Source: an uncultured Ignavibacteriota bacterium (GTDB lineage Bacteria > Bacteroidota > Ignavibacteria > UBA10030 > UBA8401). From it: a DNA stretch of 64,000 nucleotides. Positions within the stretch are counted from its first letter, which is position 1. The number at the start of each line of letters is the position of its first letter. Location of the stretch: positions 302,477-366,476 of the forward strand of contig CAIOTF010000042.1 of assembly GCA_903861125.1 (NCBI GenBank), read 5' to 3'. The notes beneath the pieces are model-generated. The model worked only from the letters and a program-made list of their open reading frames with translations, made no database searches and had not been told where the DNA came from. The position numbers and the translations under genes are program-made. Below are positions 33,665-43,069 of the stretch, in pieces.

Positions 33665-33699
33665 CTGCCAGTATTTCCAACGAATATCACCACTGGCTG
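33665..33699 (-). promoter_or_regulatory. hairpin in the leader of the polysaccharide locus (possible attenuator)
   Basis: On the minus strand GCCAGT and ACTGGC are separated by 19 bases and followed by AGTTTTTCG. It lies downstream of a predicted promoter and upstream of rfbB, so it could be an attenuator; it could also end argS transcription. The stem is only 6 bp, which makes either role weakly supported. Confidence 0.3.
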
Positions 33700-33734
33700 G
33701 CTATGCGGTTAATGCGACATAACGATTCGTGTAG

Positions 33735-33764
33735 ATCATATCGCATGTTGTTTTGCAGTATCAA
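33735..33764 (-). promoter_or_regulatory. predicted promoter of the polysaccharide locus
   Basis: TTGATA and TATGAT are separated by 18 bases on the minus strand, upstream of rfbB with a leader of about 105 bases. The -35 side (TTGATACTG) is the same nine bases as at the predicted sprA promoter. Confidence 0.6.
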
Positions 33765-33799
33765 ATTCGGCGGGATTTACCTCTTTTATTGGAATAAAA

Positions 33800-35449
33800 C
33801 TACATTTTTTCGGGACAAGAAACACTCAATATTCTGCACCCGTTGGCGATAACAATTTTCGTCATTAAACATACTGTCAAACGAGACTGCATCAGTTGCT
33901 TGTCATCATTGATCACGCGGTGTTCATGATAGAACCGGTGGAATGTTTCGGCCACTTCGCGGAGATACGTTGTTAACCGGTGCGGCTCGAACGACAGCGC
34001 ACAGTTTTGAACAAGTTCGGGAAATTCCAATAGTTTTTTTAGAAGATCGATCTCTTCTTTCTCCCGAATGAGTGAAAAATCAGTATTTGCCATCATGGCG
34101 GCAATATCATTGACATTGATATGTTCTGTTTCAGCATGCCGCAGAATGCTGGCGATACGTGCGTGTGCGTACTGCAAATAGTACACGGGATTCTTGTCGG
34201 ACTGCTCTTTTGCCAATGCAATATCGAACTCGAGATGCGTGCCGACACTTCTCATTACAAAAAAATATGCTACCGCATCGACCCCCACCTCATCGATTAG
34301 ATCGTCGAGCGTATATGTTTTCGCATTCCGCTTAGACATCTTTACGATCTCATCGCCGTTCACGAATGAGACCATCTGATGGATAATCACTTTCACATCT
34401 TTGGTGTCGTAGCCAAGCGCCTGCACGCCGTTCAACACATCCGGAATTGTTGCAATGTGATCCGCACCGAAGATATCAACGATCAGTTCAAAGCCGCGGC
34501 GGAATTTTTCGCGATGATACGCAATATCCGGCAGACGATACGTCGGCTCGCCAGTACTTTTCACGATCACGCGGTCCTTGTCTGCACCGAATTTTGTTGC
34601 GCGGAACCATACAGCCCCTTCGCTGTCGTACGCCAGATCTTTCTTTTTGAACTCTTCAATTACTTCGCTGATTTTACCGGTAGAATATAATGTGTCTTCA
34701 TTATAGAAAACATCATGCTTTACATTTAGCCGGGCAAGTGTTTCCTTGATCCTTTTGAAGCACCATTCTTCACCATACTTCTGGAAATACGACTTATCCC
34801 CATCCACAGACTTCAATGAATCCCCTTTTTGCGCAATAATCTCTTTTGCTATATCGACGATGTATTCCCCTTTATATCCTTCTTCAGGAAAAGGATATTC
34901 GTCGCCGAGTTCCTGACGATAGCGGGAATAAATGCTTTCGGCCAGCGTACGCATTTGATTACCGGCATTGTTGAAATAATATTCACGGGTAACTGTATGA
35001 CCGGTCCATTCCAGAAGATTCCCGATAACTTGTCCGAGCAATACCTGTCTGCCATGACCGGCGTGAAGCAATCCTGTCGGATTCGCGCTTACCCATTCAA
35101 GATTTGTTTTCTTTCCGCTGCCTGCATCTGTTCTTCCAAACGAGGAGTGTTCGCGGAGGATCTTCTTTGCACTTTCTACTACATAGGACTTCGCAAAACG
35201 GAAATTGATGAATCCGGGACCGGCAATCTCCACAGCAGAGAGAAATGAATCGTCGATCTTCAGTTTTTCAACAATGGACTGAGCGACCTGACGCGGGTTT
35301 TTGCCGACAGCTTTTGCCAACATCATTGCGACATTTGTTGTCAGATCGCCATGCGCATCCACTTTCGGCTTGTCAAAAATGACGTCTACGGGAGGATACT
35401 GAAGCTCTGCAAGGATCGTACTAAGTTGTTGCTGTAACTGATCTTTCAT
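33800..35449 (-). CDS. argS: arginyl-tRNA synthetase
   Basis: This class I synthetase charges tRNA-Arg. The 549-residue protein has the N-terminal additional domain, the HIGH-like NPTGLLHAGHGRQ motif, an IVKMSKRNAKT KMSKS-type motif and a DALR anticodon-binding domain (from YLQYAHARIASILRHAE). The end LSVSCPEKM is the normal ArgS terminus. Length is standard. Its ATG overlaps the rsfS stop (ATGA), so translation is coupled. Confidence 0.97.
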   Translation of the reverse strand: MKDQLQQQLSTILAELQYPPVDVIFDKPKVDAHGDLTTNVAMMLAKAVGKNPRQVAQSIVEKLKIDDSFLSAVEIAGPGFINFRFAKSYVVESAKKILREHSSFGRTDAGSGKKTNLEWVSANPTGLLHAGHGRQVLLGQVIGNLLEWTGHTVTREYYFNNAGNQMRTLAESIYSRYRQELGDEYPFPEEGYKGEYIVDIAKEIIAQKGDSLKSVDGDKSYFQKYGEEWCFKRIKETLARLNVKHDVFYNEDTLYSTGKISEVIEEFKKKDLAYDSEGAVWFRATKFGADKDRVIVKSTGEPTYRLPDIAYHREKFRRGFELIVDIFGADHIATIPDVLNGVQALGYDTKDVKVIIHQMVSFVNGDEIVKMSKRNAKTYTLDDLIDEVGVDAVAYFFVMRSVGTHLEFDIALAKEQSDKNPVYYLQYAHARIASILRHAETEHINVNDIAAMMANTDFSLIREKEEIDLLKKLLEFPELVQNCALSFEPHRLTTYLREVAETFHRFYHEHRVINDDKQLMQSRLTVCLMTKIVIANGCRILSVSCPEKM

Positions 35450-35859
35450 TTTTTTACTGTCTTTTTCCGGATTGTTTTCTTTTTAGGTTTTTCGGTCTTC
35501 ATTTTTGCCGGCGGCTCATCGCTTACATATTCAATTTTTGCGTCGCCCCACAATTTTTCCAGATTATAAAATTCACGCGTCTCTTTATGGAACACATGTG
35601 CTACAACATCGACATAATCCAGCAGGATCCAGCGCCCTTCGCCGTACCCTTCCTTGCGAACGGATGATTCTCCCTTTTCGATCGATTCATTTTTCATTTC
35701 GTCCGCTACTGCGCGGGCCTGCGTATCGGAATCGACAGAGCAGACAACAAAATAATCGGTCATTGTTGTCAGTTTGCGCAGATCCAATATCGTTACGTCA
35801 TACGCTTTTTTACTTATCGCCGCCTTAGCGATGATCTTTGCAAGATTCTTTGAAGTCAC
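35446..35859 (-). CDS. rsfS: ribosome silencing factor
   Basis: RsfS binds uL14 and blocks subunit joining when nutrients are short. The 137-residue protein has VTILDLRKLTTMTDYFVVCS, SDTQARAVADE and EGRWILLDYVDVVAHVFH, all diagnostic of the RsfS/Iojap family. The C-terminal 20 or so residues are lysine-rich, an extension of low complexity. Start is GTG preceded by AAAGGAGAAAT. It lies between the LytR_C gene and argS. Confidence 0.95.
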   Translation of the reverse strand: MTSKNLAKIIAKAAISKKAYDVTILDLRKLTTMTDYFVVCSVDSDTQARAVADEMKNESIEKGESSVRKEGYGEGRWILLDYVDVVAHVFHKETREFYNLEKLWGDAKIEYVSDEPPAKMKTEKPKKKTIRKKTVKK

Positions 35860-35869
35860 ATTTCTCCTT

Positions 35870-36301
35870 TTATTTCCATGGTGTTAATGATTTAAAATCT
35901 TTCCCTATCACGACCGATGCAGAGACCATTTGATCGTTATTGAACTGCTGCACGACATTCTTCTTTTCTATACCCAGCAGCGATGCCAGCTGCTGCGATT
36001 CCGGTGTTTTTCCGCTCCGGTCGATGACAAGCGAATGTTCCACATCGAACTTTTTGTAATTACCCATTTCCACAACGTCATACCCCATCTGCCGGCAATA
36101 TTTCGTCATGGTGTTACCGACACCGCTCACCCCGCAGCCGTTCAGAATATTGATCTGCAGCGGAACATGAGACGTATCGTTCTCTCTTTTCGCCGCAGTA
36201 CTGACAGACGGCGAATACCCGGAAAAAATACCGTAGAGCTGCATTCCATTGAACAGGACGAGCAGAACGATTGCAGTATTCAGAAGAGACTGTTTTTTCA
36301 T
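35870..36301 (-). CDS. membrane-anchored LytR C-terminal-domain protein
   Basis: The 143-residue protein has one N-terminal helix (LLNTAIVLLVLFNGMQL) and an extracytoplasmic domain with INILNGCGVSGVGNTM, MGYDVVEMGNYKKFD and the LASLLGIEKK segment, matching the LytR_C (PF13399-type) fold that occurs alone or at the C-terminus of LytR-CpsA-Psr enzymes. No LCP catalytic domain is present. In Bacteroidota-group genomes such genes commonly sit just before rsfS, as here. A role at the cell wall is only inferred. Confidence 0.85.
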   Translation of the reverse strand: MKKQSLLNTAIVLLVLFNGMQLYGIFSGYSPSVSTAAKRENDTSHVPLQINILNGCGVSGVGNTMTKYCRQMGYDVVEMGNYKKFDVEHSLVIDRSGKTPESQQLASLLGIEKKNVVQQFNNDQMVSASVVIGKDFKSLTPWK

Positions 36302-36325
36302 TGGTGTATCCGTTTTCTACAAAAA

Positions 36326-36361
36326 AATAACCGAGAAAGTCTTTCGGACCACTCGGTTATT
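36326..36361 (-). terminator. intrinsic terminator after the small exported-protein gene
   Basis: AATAACCGAG pairs perfectly with CTCGGTTATT around a 16-base loop, followed on the minus strand by a run of T. It lies between the stop of the exported-protein gene and the LytR_C gene. Confidence 0.85.
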
Positions 36362-36396
36362 CTTATGAAAAAAAATGTTCGCAATGGGAAGACTTT

Positions 36397-36888
36397 TTAT
36401 TCTCCGTAATAATCAAGTCCCGAAAACATACCGCCGAAAGGACGATTGTAACCGTAGCCATACATGGAATACGGAATTTCTCTGTACTGAAGCCGAATAA
36501 CCATGTTCTCTGTAGGACGGTAATTAATTTCTGCACGGCTTAAATATGCTTTGCTGAACTGATTTTGCAACCGATAATCGAATGTACTATACGGCGAATT
36601 TTGGAGACTGAGATCAACGCGGGCATCAAGGTTCGGCAAAAACTGATACGTCATTGTATTGGTATACCGTTGAAGCGCCATCCCCTGTCCGCCGGACATG
36701 GTGTAACTTGCCGAGTACGAATGCTGCATCTGAAAATTGTTCGGATTGAAGAAATTGAACGAAGCGCTTGCCGACTGAGCCTGAATAAATGAATCGGAAA
36801 CTCTCGGCTGTTCGGATGATTTGGGCTTAAACTGCGCAACGGCGGCGGCAACCCAGCATACTGCGATCAACACATATATTTTCTTCAT
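36397..36888 (-). CDS. small exported protein of unknown function
   Basis: The 163-residue protein has a signal peptide (MKKIYVLIAVCWVAAAVAQ), a Ser/Ala/Asn-rich stretch and then alternating beta-type segments with aromatic residues (YTNTMTYQFLPNLDARVDLSL, shown in outline; VIRLQYREIPYSMYGYGYNR). The even spacing suggests a few membrane-type beta strands or a periplasmic/outer-membrane associated protein. A strong promoter lies upstream and a terminator downstream, so it forms a one-gene transcript. I do not recognise a family. Confidence 0.75.
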   Translation of the reverse strand: MKKIYVLIAVCWVAAAVAQFKPKSSEQPRVSDSFIQAQSASASFNFFNPNNFQMQHSYSASYTMSGGQGMALQRYTNTMTYQFLPNLDARVDLSLQNSPYSTFDYRLQNQFSKAYLSRAEINYRPTENMVIRLQYREIPYSMYGYGYNRPFGGMFSGLDYYGE

Positions 36889-36912
36889 AGATTCACCGTT
36901 AACTTACACTTC

Positions 36913-36941
36913 AAATTATGAAAAACTGTCTGCTTTGTCAA
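36913..36941 (-). promoter_or_regulatory. strong sigma70-type promoter of the small exported-protein gene
   Basis: On the minus strand TTGACA is separated by exactly 17 bases from TAATTT (TAATTTGA); the start codon follows about 25 bases later. It is one of the best -35/-10 matches in the window. Confidence 0.75.
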
Positions 36942-36960
36942 TATAGACACTTAAACAGCC

Positions 36961-37710
36961 CTATTTGTTCCGGGAATTCAACTCTACTTCCGCTTCTTTG
37001 AGCTGTTCGAGGGTATTCACACCGCGAATCTCATTCGGATCGTCCGTCATCATCGCCGCTACCACTAATTTTTGTTTCCAGAAATGGCCGAAGACGTCGG
37101 TCAGATAGTACTCATTTTGTGCATTATGGGGATTGATGTGCTGCAGAGCCGAGAATAAATACCGCGTATCAAAGATATAGATACCGGAGTTTATCTCGTT
37201 GATCTTGCGTTGCTCTTCCGTTGCATCCTTATGTTCCATGATGCCGACAACGTACCCGCTTTTGCTGCGCAATATTCTGCCGTATCCAGTGGGATCGTCA
37301 AGCTGCGCCGTGAGGATCGTTCCAGCCGCATTGTTATCGCGATGGTAGTCGATCAATTTTTTGATCGTTTCTTTTCTCAATACCGGAACATCGCCGGAAA
37401 GTACGATCACATCGCCGTTATAGCGGCGCAGGAACGGTTCGGCCTGCATGACGGCGTGTCCGGTGCCAAGCTGCGGATCCTGAACAGCGAACTCAACAGT
37501 TGGCGATACATTTTCCAAATGCGTATAGACCGACTCACGCTGAAATCCGACGATGGCAATAATCCGTTCCGATCCCAGTGATTGTGCGATCTCCACAACG
37601 TGCTGCACCATCGGTTTACCATTCACCTCGAACATCACTTTCGCTTTTGAGGGGTCTTTCATTCGCGTGCCTTTGCCGGCCGCCATTATGATTGTTGCAA
37701 AATTTGACAT
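36961..37710 (-). CDS. sugar nucleotidyltransferase, GlmU-type pyrophosphorylase domain alone
   Basis: The 249-residue protein equals the N-terminal uridyltransferase domain of GlmU: IIMAAGKGTRMKDPSKAKVM (signature, with the activating Arg and Lys), QDPQLGTGHAVMQAE, VLSGDVPVL with the metal-binding Asp, and GYGRILR, NSGIYIFD. The left-handed beta-helix acetyltransferase half is missing. It could make UDP-GlcNAc together with a separate acetyltransferase, or another NDP-sugar. A GlmU-like protein with the opposite content lies 19 kb away. Confidence 0.88.
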   Translation of the reverse strand: MSNFATIIMAAGKGTRMKDPSKAKVMFEVNGKPMVQHVVEIAQSLGSERIIAIVGFQRESVYTHLENVSPTVEFAVQDPQLGTGHAVMQAEPFLRRYNGDVIVLSGDVPVLRKETIKKLIDYHRDNNAAGTILTAQLDDPTGYGRILRSKSGYVVGIMEHKDATEEQRKINEINSGIYIFDTRYLFSALQHINPHNAQNEYYLTDVFGHFWKQKLVVAAMMTDDPNEIRGVNTLEQLKEAEVELNSRNK

Positions 37711-37724
37711 AGCGCTTTCCTTTT

Positions 37725-38579
37725 TTAATGTACTGTAACGATAATATTGTCTATCAAACGGGTTGAACCGAACCGGACGGCCAGCGGAATCAAGATTGTT
37801 TCACCGCTGTTCAATGTTTTTTTTGTTTCAAGAGTTTCTGCATCAACAATCTCCACATAATCAATCCCTTCCGGATCGTTCGCAAGAATCATTGCTTTCA
37901 TTTCCTCGACGATCTTTTTAGGATCCCGATCTCCATGTATGATCTTGTTCTCCGCATATTTCAATGACTGACTCAACACAACGGCATTTTTCCTCTGTTG
38001 CTGGTTCAAATATACATTGCGGGAACTCATCGCAAGACCGTCCGCTTCGCGCATCGTCGGCACAATTGTAATGCGGACAGGTATGTTCAGATCCGTAACC
38101 ATTTTTTTTATCACGATACTCTGCTGTGCATCCTTTTGCCCGAAGTATGCAGTGTCCGGTCGGACGATGTTGAACAATTTCAGCACGACGGTCGTTACGC
38201 CTTTAAAATGCGTCGGCCGGAACTTCCCTTCAAGGAGTGCCGATAATCCTTCAACGGTTGTATAGGTGGAAAATCCTGCCGGGTATATTTCCTCTGCCGA
38301 AGGGACGAAGAGCAGATCGCATCCGGCTTGCAGGGCAAGTTCCGTGTCTTTTACAATATCACGCGGATATCGTTCAAGGTCTTCATGCGGAGCAAACTGT
38401 GTCGGATTCACAAATATTGAGACAACAACGATATCATTCTCACTCTTCGCCTTCCTGATAAGGGAAAGGTGTCCGTCGTGCAAAAACCCCATTGTCGGAA
38501 CGAGAGCAATGGATTTTTTTTCACCATGGAAGAAAGCGACCTGTGATTGTATTTTAGAGATATGAGTGAGTGTGGTCAA
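37725..38579 (-). CDS. panC: pantothenate synthetase
   Basis: It condenses pantoate with beta-alanine, using ATP. The 284-residue protein has VPTMGFLHDGHLSLI, containing the HIGH-like HDGH, NPTQFAPHEDLERYPR, the FGQKDAQQ motif, and SSRNVYLN. Length and motifs are standard. The start is TTG with TTAGGAAC shortly upstream; no ATG lies before the conserved N-terminus. panB and panD are not in the window. Confidence 0.96.
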   Translation of the reverse strand: MTTLTHISKIQSQVAFFHGEKKSIALVPTMGFLHDGHLSLIRKAKSENDIVVVSIFVNPTQFAPHEDLERYPRDIVKDTELALQAGCDLLFVPSAEEIYPAGFSTYTTVEGLSALLEGKFRPTHFKGVTTVVLKLFNIVRPDTAYFGQKDAQQSIVIKKMVTDLNIPVRITIVPTMREADGLAMSSRNVYLNQQQRKNAVVLSQSLKYAENKIIHGDRDPKKIVEEMKAMILANDPEGIDYVEIVDAETLETKKTLNSGETILIPLAVRFGSTRLIDNIIVTVH

Positions 38580-38600
38580 AAGTTCCTAATGTGCTAATAA

Positions 38601-39503
38601 TCAGATTATTTTTTTTCCAAATCCCGACTGCATCAGTTCAACCGCAAATTCTGCGGAGCGGTTGCGGTCATCGAGGATAGGATTGGTTTCAACAACTTCA
38701 AGCGAATGCATACGATGTTTTTGCGAAAGTGTTTCCATAATCAAATGCGCTTCGCGGTACGCAAGGCCGCCTTTAACGGGCGTGCCAACGCCGGGACATT
38801 CTTTCGGATCGACCGCATCAAGATCAAAACTGATGTGAATGAAATCGACCCCTTTCAATTTCTTTAACGCTTTAGATATTATGACAGCCATCCCGTGTGT
38901 ATCAATATCCTCCATTGTAAAGATGGTGATATTCTTCTTGCGTATCACCGCCTTCTCGCCGGCATCAAGTTCGCGAATGGCGATCATCACCAGGTTTTTC
39001 GGATCAAGTTTCTGTTCATCGCCACCAATCGAGGTCAACTCCGGCGCACCGAGACCAATCAAAGCGGCAAGGGGCATTCCGTGTATGTTACCTGAAGGCG
39101 AAGTGACATCGGTATTCATATCGCCGTGTGCATCGACCCAAATCACGCCCAGTTTTTTCTTTTTCTTTCGGCAATAATTCGAGACACCGGTGATCGTTCC
39201 GATGGAGAGCGAGTGATCGCCGCCGAGAACAAGCGGAAACCCGCCGCCGGCGAGTATCTTTTCCATCTTGTCGGCAAGAAGAGTACACGCACGGACGATC
39301 TCCGGCAGATATTTTAATTTGGGATTTTCGACTTTTTGCTGTTCGGGAATTTTGGTGGAAATATCACCTTCTTCAATAATGGTATGCCCCATCGATTGAA
39401 GTTTTTCCGAAACTCCGGCAATGCGGATTGCGGAGGGTCCCATATCAACGCCGCGGCGGCCGGCTCCAAGATCCATTGGGACACCAAGTATATGTATCTT
39501 CAT
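38601..39503 (-). CDS. rocF: arginase
   Basis: Arginase hydrolyses arginine to ornithine and urea using two manganese ions. The 300-residue protein has all metal motifs: [17 protein letters not shown] and [19 protein letters not shown]. The N-terminal [22 protein letters not shown] is typical of true arginases rather than agmatinases or formimidoylglutamases. It lies eight bases after accD. No urease or ornithine-using gene is beside it. Confidence 0.94.
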   Translation of the reverse strand: MKIHILGVPMDLGAGRRGVDMGPSAIRIAGVSEKLQSMGHTIIEEGDISTKIPEQQKVENPKLKYLPEIVRACTLLADKMEKILAGGGFPLVLGGDHSLSIGTITGVSNYCRKKKKKLGVIWVDAHGDMNTDVTSPSGNIHGMPLAALIGLGAPELTSIGGDEQKLDPKNLVMIAIRELDAGEKAVIRKKNITIFTMEDIDTHGMAVIISKALKKLKGVDFIHISFDLDAVDPKECPGVGTPVKGGLAYREAHLIMETLSQKHRMHSLEVVETNPILDDRNRSAEFAVELMQSGFGKKII

Positions 39504-39510
39504 AAATTTT

Positions 39511-40350
39511 TTAATGAACCATTTGCAAAAGATTGGAAATCGTCGCTTTCAAATCTTTTCTTGGTACGACGAGATCGACAAATCCTTTTTCCTGTAAAAA
39601 CTCAGCTCGTTGAAAACCTTCCGGCAGATCTTTCCCGATCGTCTGTTTAATAACGCGGGGTCCGGCAAAACCAATAAGCGCATTCGGTTCCGCAATATTG
39701 AAATCGCCGAGCATCGCGAAACTTGCCGTAACGCCGCCGGTGGTCGGATCGGTCATCAATGAAACAAACGGCAATCCGGCATCAGAAAGCTGTGCAAGCT
39801 TAGCACTTGTTTTTGCCAACTGCATAAGGGAATATGCAGCCTCCATCATGCGTGCGCCGCCGCTGGCAGAGATGATAATGACAGGCGTCTTCATCTTTAT
39901 AGCTTTATCAACAGCGCGGCGGATCTTTTCGCCGACAACGCTTCCCATACTTCCGCCGATAAAACTGAAATCCATACATGCAATAACAACGTCTCTTTTG
40001 TTCATTTTTCCGATACCGTATCGGAGTGCGTCGCTAAAGCCTGTTTTTTTAATCGTCTCTTTGATGCGGTCTTTATATTTTTTTGTATCGACAAAACTCA
40101 ATGGATCTTTCGATGTCATTTTTGCATCGAACTCTTTGAATGTTCCCTCGTCAAAAAGGATAGAGAAATATTCATTGCTGCTGATTCGAAAATGATGCGA
40201 GCACTTTGGGCAAACCCAGAGATTCTGCTCAAGCGCACCTTTGTGAATGATCTCGCCGCACGAGGAACACTTGCTCCACATCCCTTCCGGCATATCTTTT
40301 TTCTGATTATCAGAAGCAATGTTTTCTGTTGACCGTCTAAACCAGCTCAT
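39511..40350 (-). CDS. accD: acetyl-CoA carboxylase carboxyltransferase subunit beta
   Basis: It pairs with AccA to make malonyl-CoA. The 279-residue protein has the N-terminal four-cysteine zinc ribbon (CSSCGEI and [11 protein letters not shown]) at about residues 28-55, [15 protein letters not shown], and the crotonase-like core [45 protein letters not shown]. All expected features are present. There is AAAGG before the start. It is followed closely by arginase. Confidence 0.97.
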   Translation of the reverse strand: MSWFRRSTENIASDNQKKDMPEGMWSKCSSCGEIIHKGALEQNLWVCPKCSHHFRISSNEYFSILFDEGTFKEFDAKMTSKDPLSFVDTKKYKDRIKETIKKTGFSDALRYGIGKMNKRDVVIACMDFSFIGGSMGSVVGEKIRRAVDKAIKMKTPVIIISASGGARMMEAAYSLMQLAKTSAKLAQLSDAGLPFVSLMTDPTTGGVTASFAMLGDFNIAEPNALIGFAGPRVIKQTIGKDLPEGFQRAEFLQEKGFVDLVVPRKDLKATISNLLQMVH

Positions 40351-40435
40351 AGGAACCTTTCAATTGGTAGAACAAAATATCCATCATTCGGCTATATTTC
40401 AATGAAAATCTCTCCACGGAAAACGCAGGCGGAAA

Positions 40436-41062
40436 TCATACTTTCTTTTTCGGCATAGTTGCGACAAAATCGCGCAAATACAGCGGTTCCAGATATGAAA
40501 AATCTTCAACGCTAAACTCTTTCTGCCGGCGACCGGCCAATTGTCCGATAGAAACTGCAGAAACATCAGGCTGTAGGACAATTGCATTCTGTTGAGCAGC
40601 GGCAGTCATAATTTCACTCTTCTGTGTAATGGAATAATCTCCCAGCCGAGAAATGTCATTCTGTGAAACGGTATAAAAAGCAAAAAAAGCTTCCTCACGT
40701 TTCGCATCGATCATAGCACAGAACGTTGAACCATGTTGTGATTTTCCACTCAGCCGAAATGATTCAGCAATTCCATCAAGCGACGGAACAGCAATAATGG
40801 GAATATGAAGCGCCATGGCCAAACCTTTCGCAGCACTCAGTCCGATCCTCAGTCCCGTGAACGACCCCGGACCGATGGAAACGGCAACCGCATCCAATTT
40901 CGTTTTTTCGATCTGCGAAGATTTCAGTACTTCATCGATAAGAATCAGCAATCGTTCGGAATGGATATTTTTTTCCCGTACAGAACGTTCGCACAGAACG
41001 CTCTCGTTATGAATGAGTGCAGTGCTGCATACTTCGGTTGCTGTCTCTATGGCTATAATCAT
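40436..41062 (-). CDS. tsaB: tRNA t6A synthesis protein TsaB
   Basis: TsaB is the inactive paralogue that supports TsaD in threonylcarbamoylation of tRNA adenosine-37. The 208-residue ASKHA protein has IIAIETATEVCSTAL, VSIGPGSFTGLRIGLSAAKGLA (in part) and the shorter C-terminal region typical of TsaB. It lacks the metal-binding HxxxH of TsaD. Its ATG overlaps the tsaE stop by four bases. tsaD is in the same window at the other end. Confidence 0.94.
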   Translation of the reverse strand: MIIAIETATEVCSTALIHNESVLCERSVREKNIHSERLLILIDEVLKSSQIEKTKLDAVAVSIGPGSFTGLRIGLSAAKGLAMALHIPIIAVPSLDGIAESFRLSGKSQHGSTFCAMIDAKREEAFFAFYTVSQNDISRLGDYSITQKSEIMTAAAQQNAIVLQPDVSAVSIGQLAGRRQKEFSVEDFSYLEPLYLRDFVATMPKKKV

Positions 41063-41481
41063 CGTTGCTCAATCGTAATGATCCGTTCGTTTTCATCGGC
41101 ACCGAGTGCACAACGAATATCGAATCGCTGTTTGGGAAGTTTCGGTTCGATCATATCCGCCCATTCCAATACGCAGACACCACTGCCGAAAATATATTCG
41201 TCATAACCGATCTCATCCAGTTCTGCTATCGTCCGCAAACGGTAGCAATCAAAATGGTACAACGGCAGCCTGCCGCCGGGATGTTCGTTCACGATTGTGA
41301 ATGTGGGGCTTGTAACATTCTCCTTCACACCCAATCCGCGTGAAATACCTTTTGCAAAACGTGTTTTTCCGCTGCCGAGATCACCAACTAATGCAACGAC
41401 GGAGCCGGCCGTCAATTGCCGCGAGAATTCCTCACCAGCCTGTATCGTTTCTTCCTCGTTATGGGTAACTATGTGCTTCAC
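41059..41481 (-). CDS. tsaE: tRNA t6A synthesis ATPase TsaE
   Basis: TsaE is the ATPase that cycles the TsaB-TsaD complex. The 140-residue protein has the Walker A motif GDLGSGKTRFAKGI, the switch-like TSPTFTIVNEHPG, and HFDCYRL and VCVLEWAD, all standard for the family. The start is GTG, overlapping the porX stop by four bases (GTGA). Position behind porX is common in Bacteroidota genomes. Confidence 0.95.
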   Translation of the reverse strand: MKHIVTHNEEETIQAGEEFSRQLTAGSVVALVGDLGSGKTRFAKGISRGLGVKENVTSPTFTIVNEHPGGRLPLYHFDCYRLRTIAELDEIGYDEYIFGSGVCVLEWADMIEPKLPKQRFDIRCALGADENERIITIEQR

Positions 41482-43049
41482 TTTAATTTTGGTTCCATGG
41501 TGATGACGGGAAGGATCATCTCTTCCATCGAGATTCCGCCATGTTGAAAACTATCACGGTACTGGTTCAGGTATTTGTGAAATTCCGTGGGATAGACGAA
41601 ATAATAATCCTCTTTTGCCACAATGTAATTCGTGGTAACGCCGCGCTGCGGCAGTTTAAAATCTTTCGGGTCCTTTAAAAATATAGACTGCTTGTCATCC
41701 GATTTAAGATTGCGGCCGAACTTATACCGGAGGTTGGTAGAAGCCTCTTTGTCGCCAATCACTTTTGAACCGCGCATGCAGCGAACACTTCCATGGTCCG
41801 TAGTGACGATGATCTTCACATCCTTACGCTGCGCAAGGGTCTGGAACATTCCCAGCAGCGATGAATGTTTAAACCACGTGTTGGTCAGTGATCGGTATGC
41901 CGATTCATTCGGAGCGATCTCTTTCAAGATCGGATCATCGGAACGGCCGTGCGCGAGCATATCAACAAAATTGACGACGATCGCCGTCAGCCGGTTCTGC
42001 GTATAGGAAACAATGTTAGATTGTATCTGCCGGCCAAATTCAGTGTCGAGGATCTTCACGTACTTCGGTTCCGGTTTCAGCACAATGCGTTTCCGTTCCA
42101 GCAATTTCATCAGCAGTTCTTTTTCGTATTTGTTGTGGCTCGTTTCGCTGTCATCCTCCCCCTGCCACAGATCCGGATAACGCTGTTCCAGTTCCAGCGG
42201 AAACAATCCGCTGAAAATCGCGTTCCGGGAATACGGCGTTGCCGTGGGCAGGATAGAAAAATAATATTCCTTTTCGATGGAATATAATTCCCGCAGATAT
42301 TCCTCCATCACCAGCCACTGATCAAGACGCAGACAATCGATGACGAACAGGAAGACGGATTTTTTTTCGTTCAGATTCGGGAGGACATATTTTTCAACGA
42401 TCTCGGTTGAGAGGACCGGGCGATTCTCCTTGCGATTGATCCATGCCTGATAATTCTTTTCAACGTATTTTGAAAATTCCGCGTTGCTTTCTTTTCTCTG
42501 ATCCGCCAGCATATTCTGAAGACCGAGTTCGGGATGTTTATCGAGTTCCATTTCCCAATTGGCAATTTTTATATACAGGTCCGTCCATTCCGAATAATCC
42601 ATCGGATTCAGCAGCATCCGGGAGATCGATGCAAATTCCTGCGTATAATCCCGTGAGACCTGTTCGCTTTGGATCTTTTTCCCTTCAAGAAATTTTTTGC
42701 AGACAAGCAGGATCTGACTGGGATTCACCGGTTTCGTCAGGTAATCCGAGATCTTGCTGCCGATCGCATCTTCCATCAATGATTCCGCCTCGTTCTTGGT
42801 GATCATAACGACGGGAAGCGAAGGATACAGTTCCTTAATGACGGCAAGTGTTTCAAGACCCCCTTTGCCCGGCATCATTTCATCGAGAAATACTAAATCG
42901 ATTGTTTTTGAACGGACGATTTCGATGGCATCTTCACCATTGGTGGCTGTTTCAACAGCATACCCTTTATCACGCAGCAGCACAACATGCGCGCGGAGCA
43001 GTTCAATCTCGTCATCGACCCAAAGAATATTGCCTTTGCTATGTTCCAT
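41478..43049 (-). CDS. porX: PorX: response regulator with PglZ-type effector domain (type IX secretion control)
   Basis: PorX is required for type IX secretion and works with the histidine kinase PorY and sigma factor SigP in studied species. The 523-residue protein has a receiver domain (residues 7-122; Asp11-Asp12-Glu13, phospho-acceptor Asp56 in LVFLDEMMPGKGG, Thr84, Lys107), a helical linker and a PglZ domain of the alkaline phosphatase superfamily from about 215 (FLFVIDCLRLDQW, PTATPYSRNAIFSGLFP, VNFVDMLAHGRSD, VTTDHGSVRC), with nuclease/phosphodiesterase-like metal ligands preserved. It starts 20 bases after sprA ends and overlaps tsaE. Confidence 0.95.
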   Translation of the reverse strand: MEHSKGNILWVDDEIELLRAHVVLLRDKGYAVETATNGEDAIEIVRSKTIDLVFLDEMMPGKGGLETLAVIKELYPSLPVVMITKNEAESLMEDAIGSKISDYLTKPVNPSQILLVCKKFLEGKKIQSEQVSRDYTQEFASISRMLLNPMDYSEWTDLYIKIANWEMELDKHPELGLQNMLADQRKESNAEFSKYVEKNYQAWINRKENRPVLSTEIVEKYVLPNLNEKKSVFLFVIDCLRLDQWLVMEEYLRELYSIEKEYYFSILPTATPYSRNAIFSGLFPLELEQRYPDLWQGEDDSETSHNKYEKELLMKLLERKRIVLKPEPKYVKILDTEFGRQIQSNIVSYTQNRLTAIVVNFVDMLAHGRSDDPILKEIAPNESAYRSLTNTWFKHSSLLGMFQTLAQRKDVKIIVTTDHGSVRCMRGSKVIGDKEASTNLRYKFGRNLKSDDKQSIFLKDPKDFKLPQRGVTTNYIVAKEDYYFVYPTEFHKYLNQYRDSFQHGGISMEEMILPVITMEPKLK

Positions 43050-43069
43050 GCTGACCCGCTTTCGAAAAA

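Noticed and set aside
33738..33800. Peptide-like frame after the argS stop (reads FIPIKEVNPAEFDTAKQHAI)
   Set aside because: argS ends at the normal family terminus; the segment has no start codon and contains the predicted rfbB promoter, so coding is unlikely.
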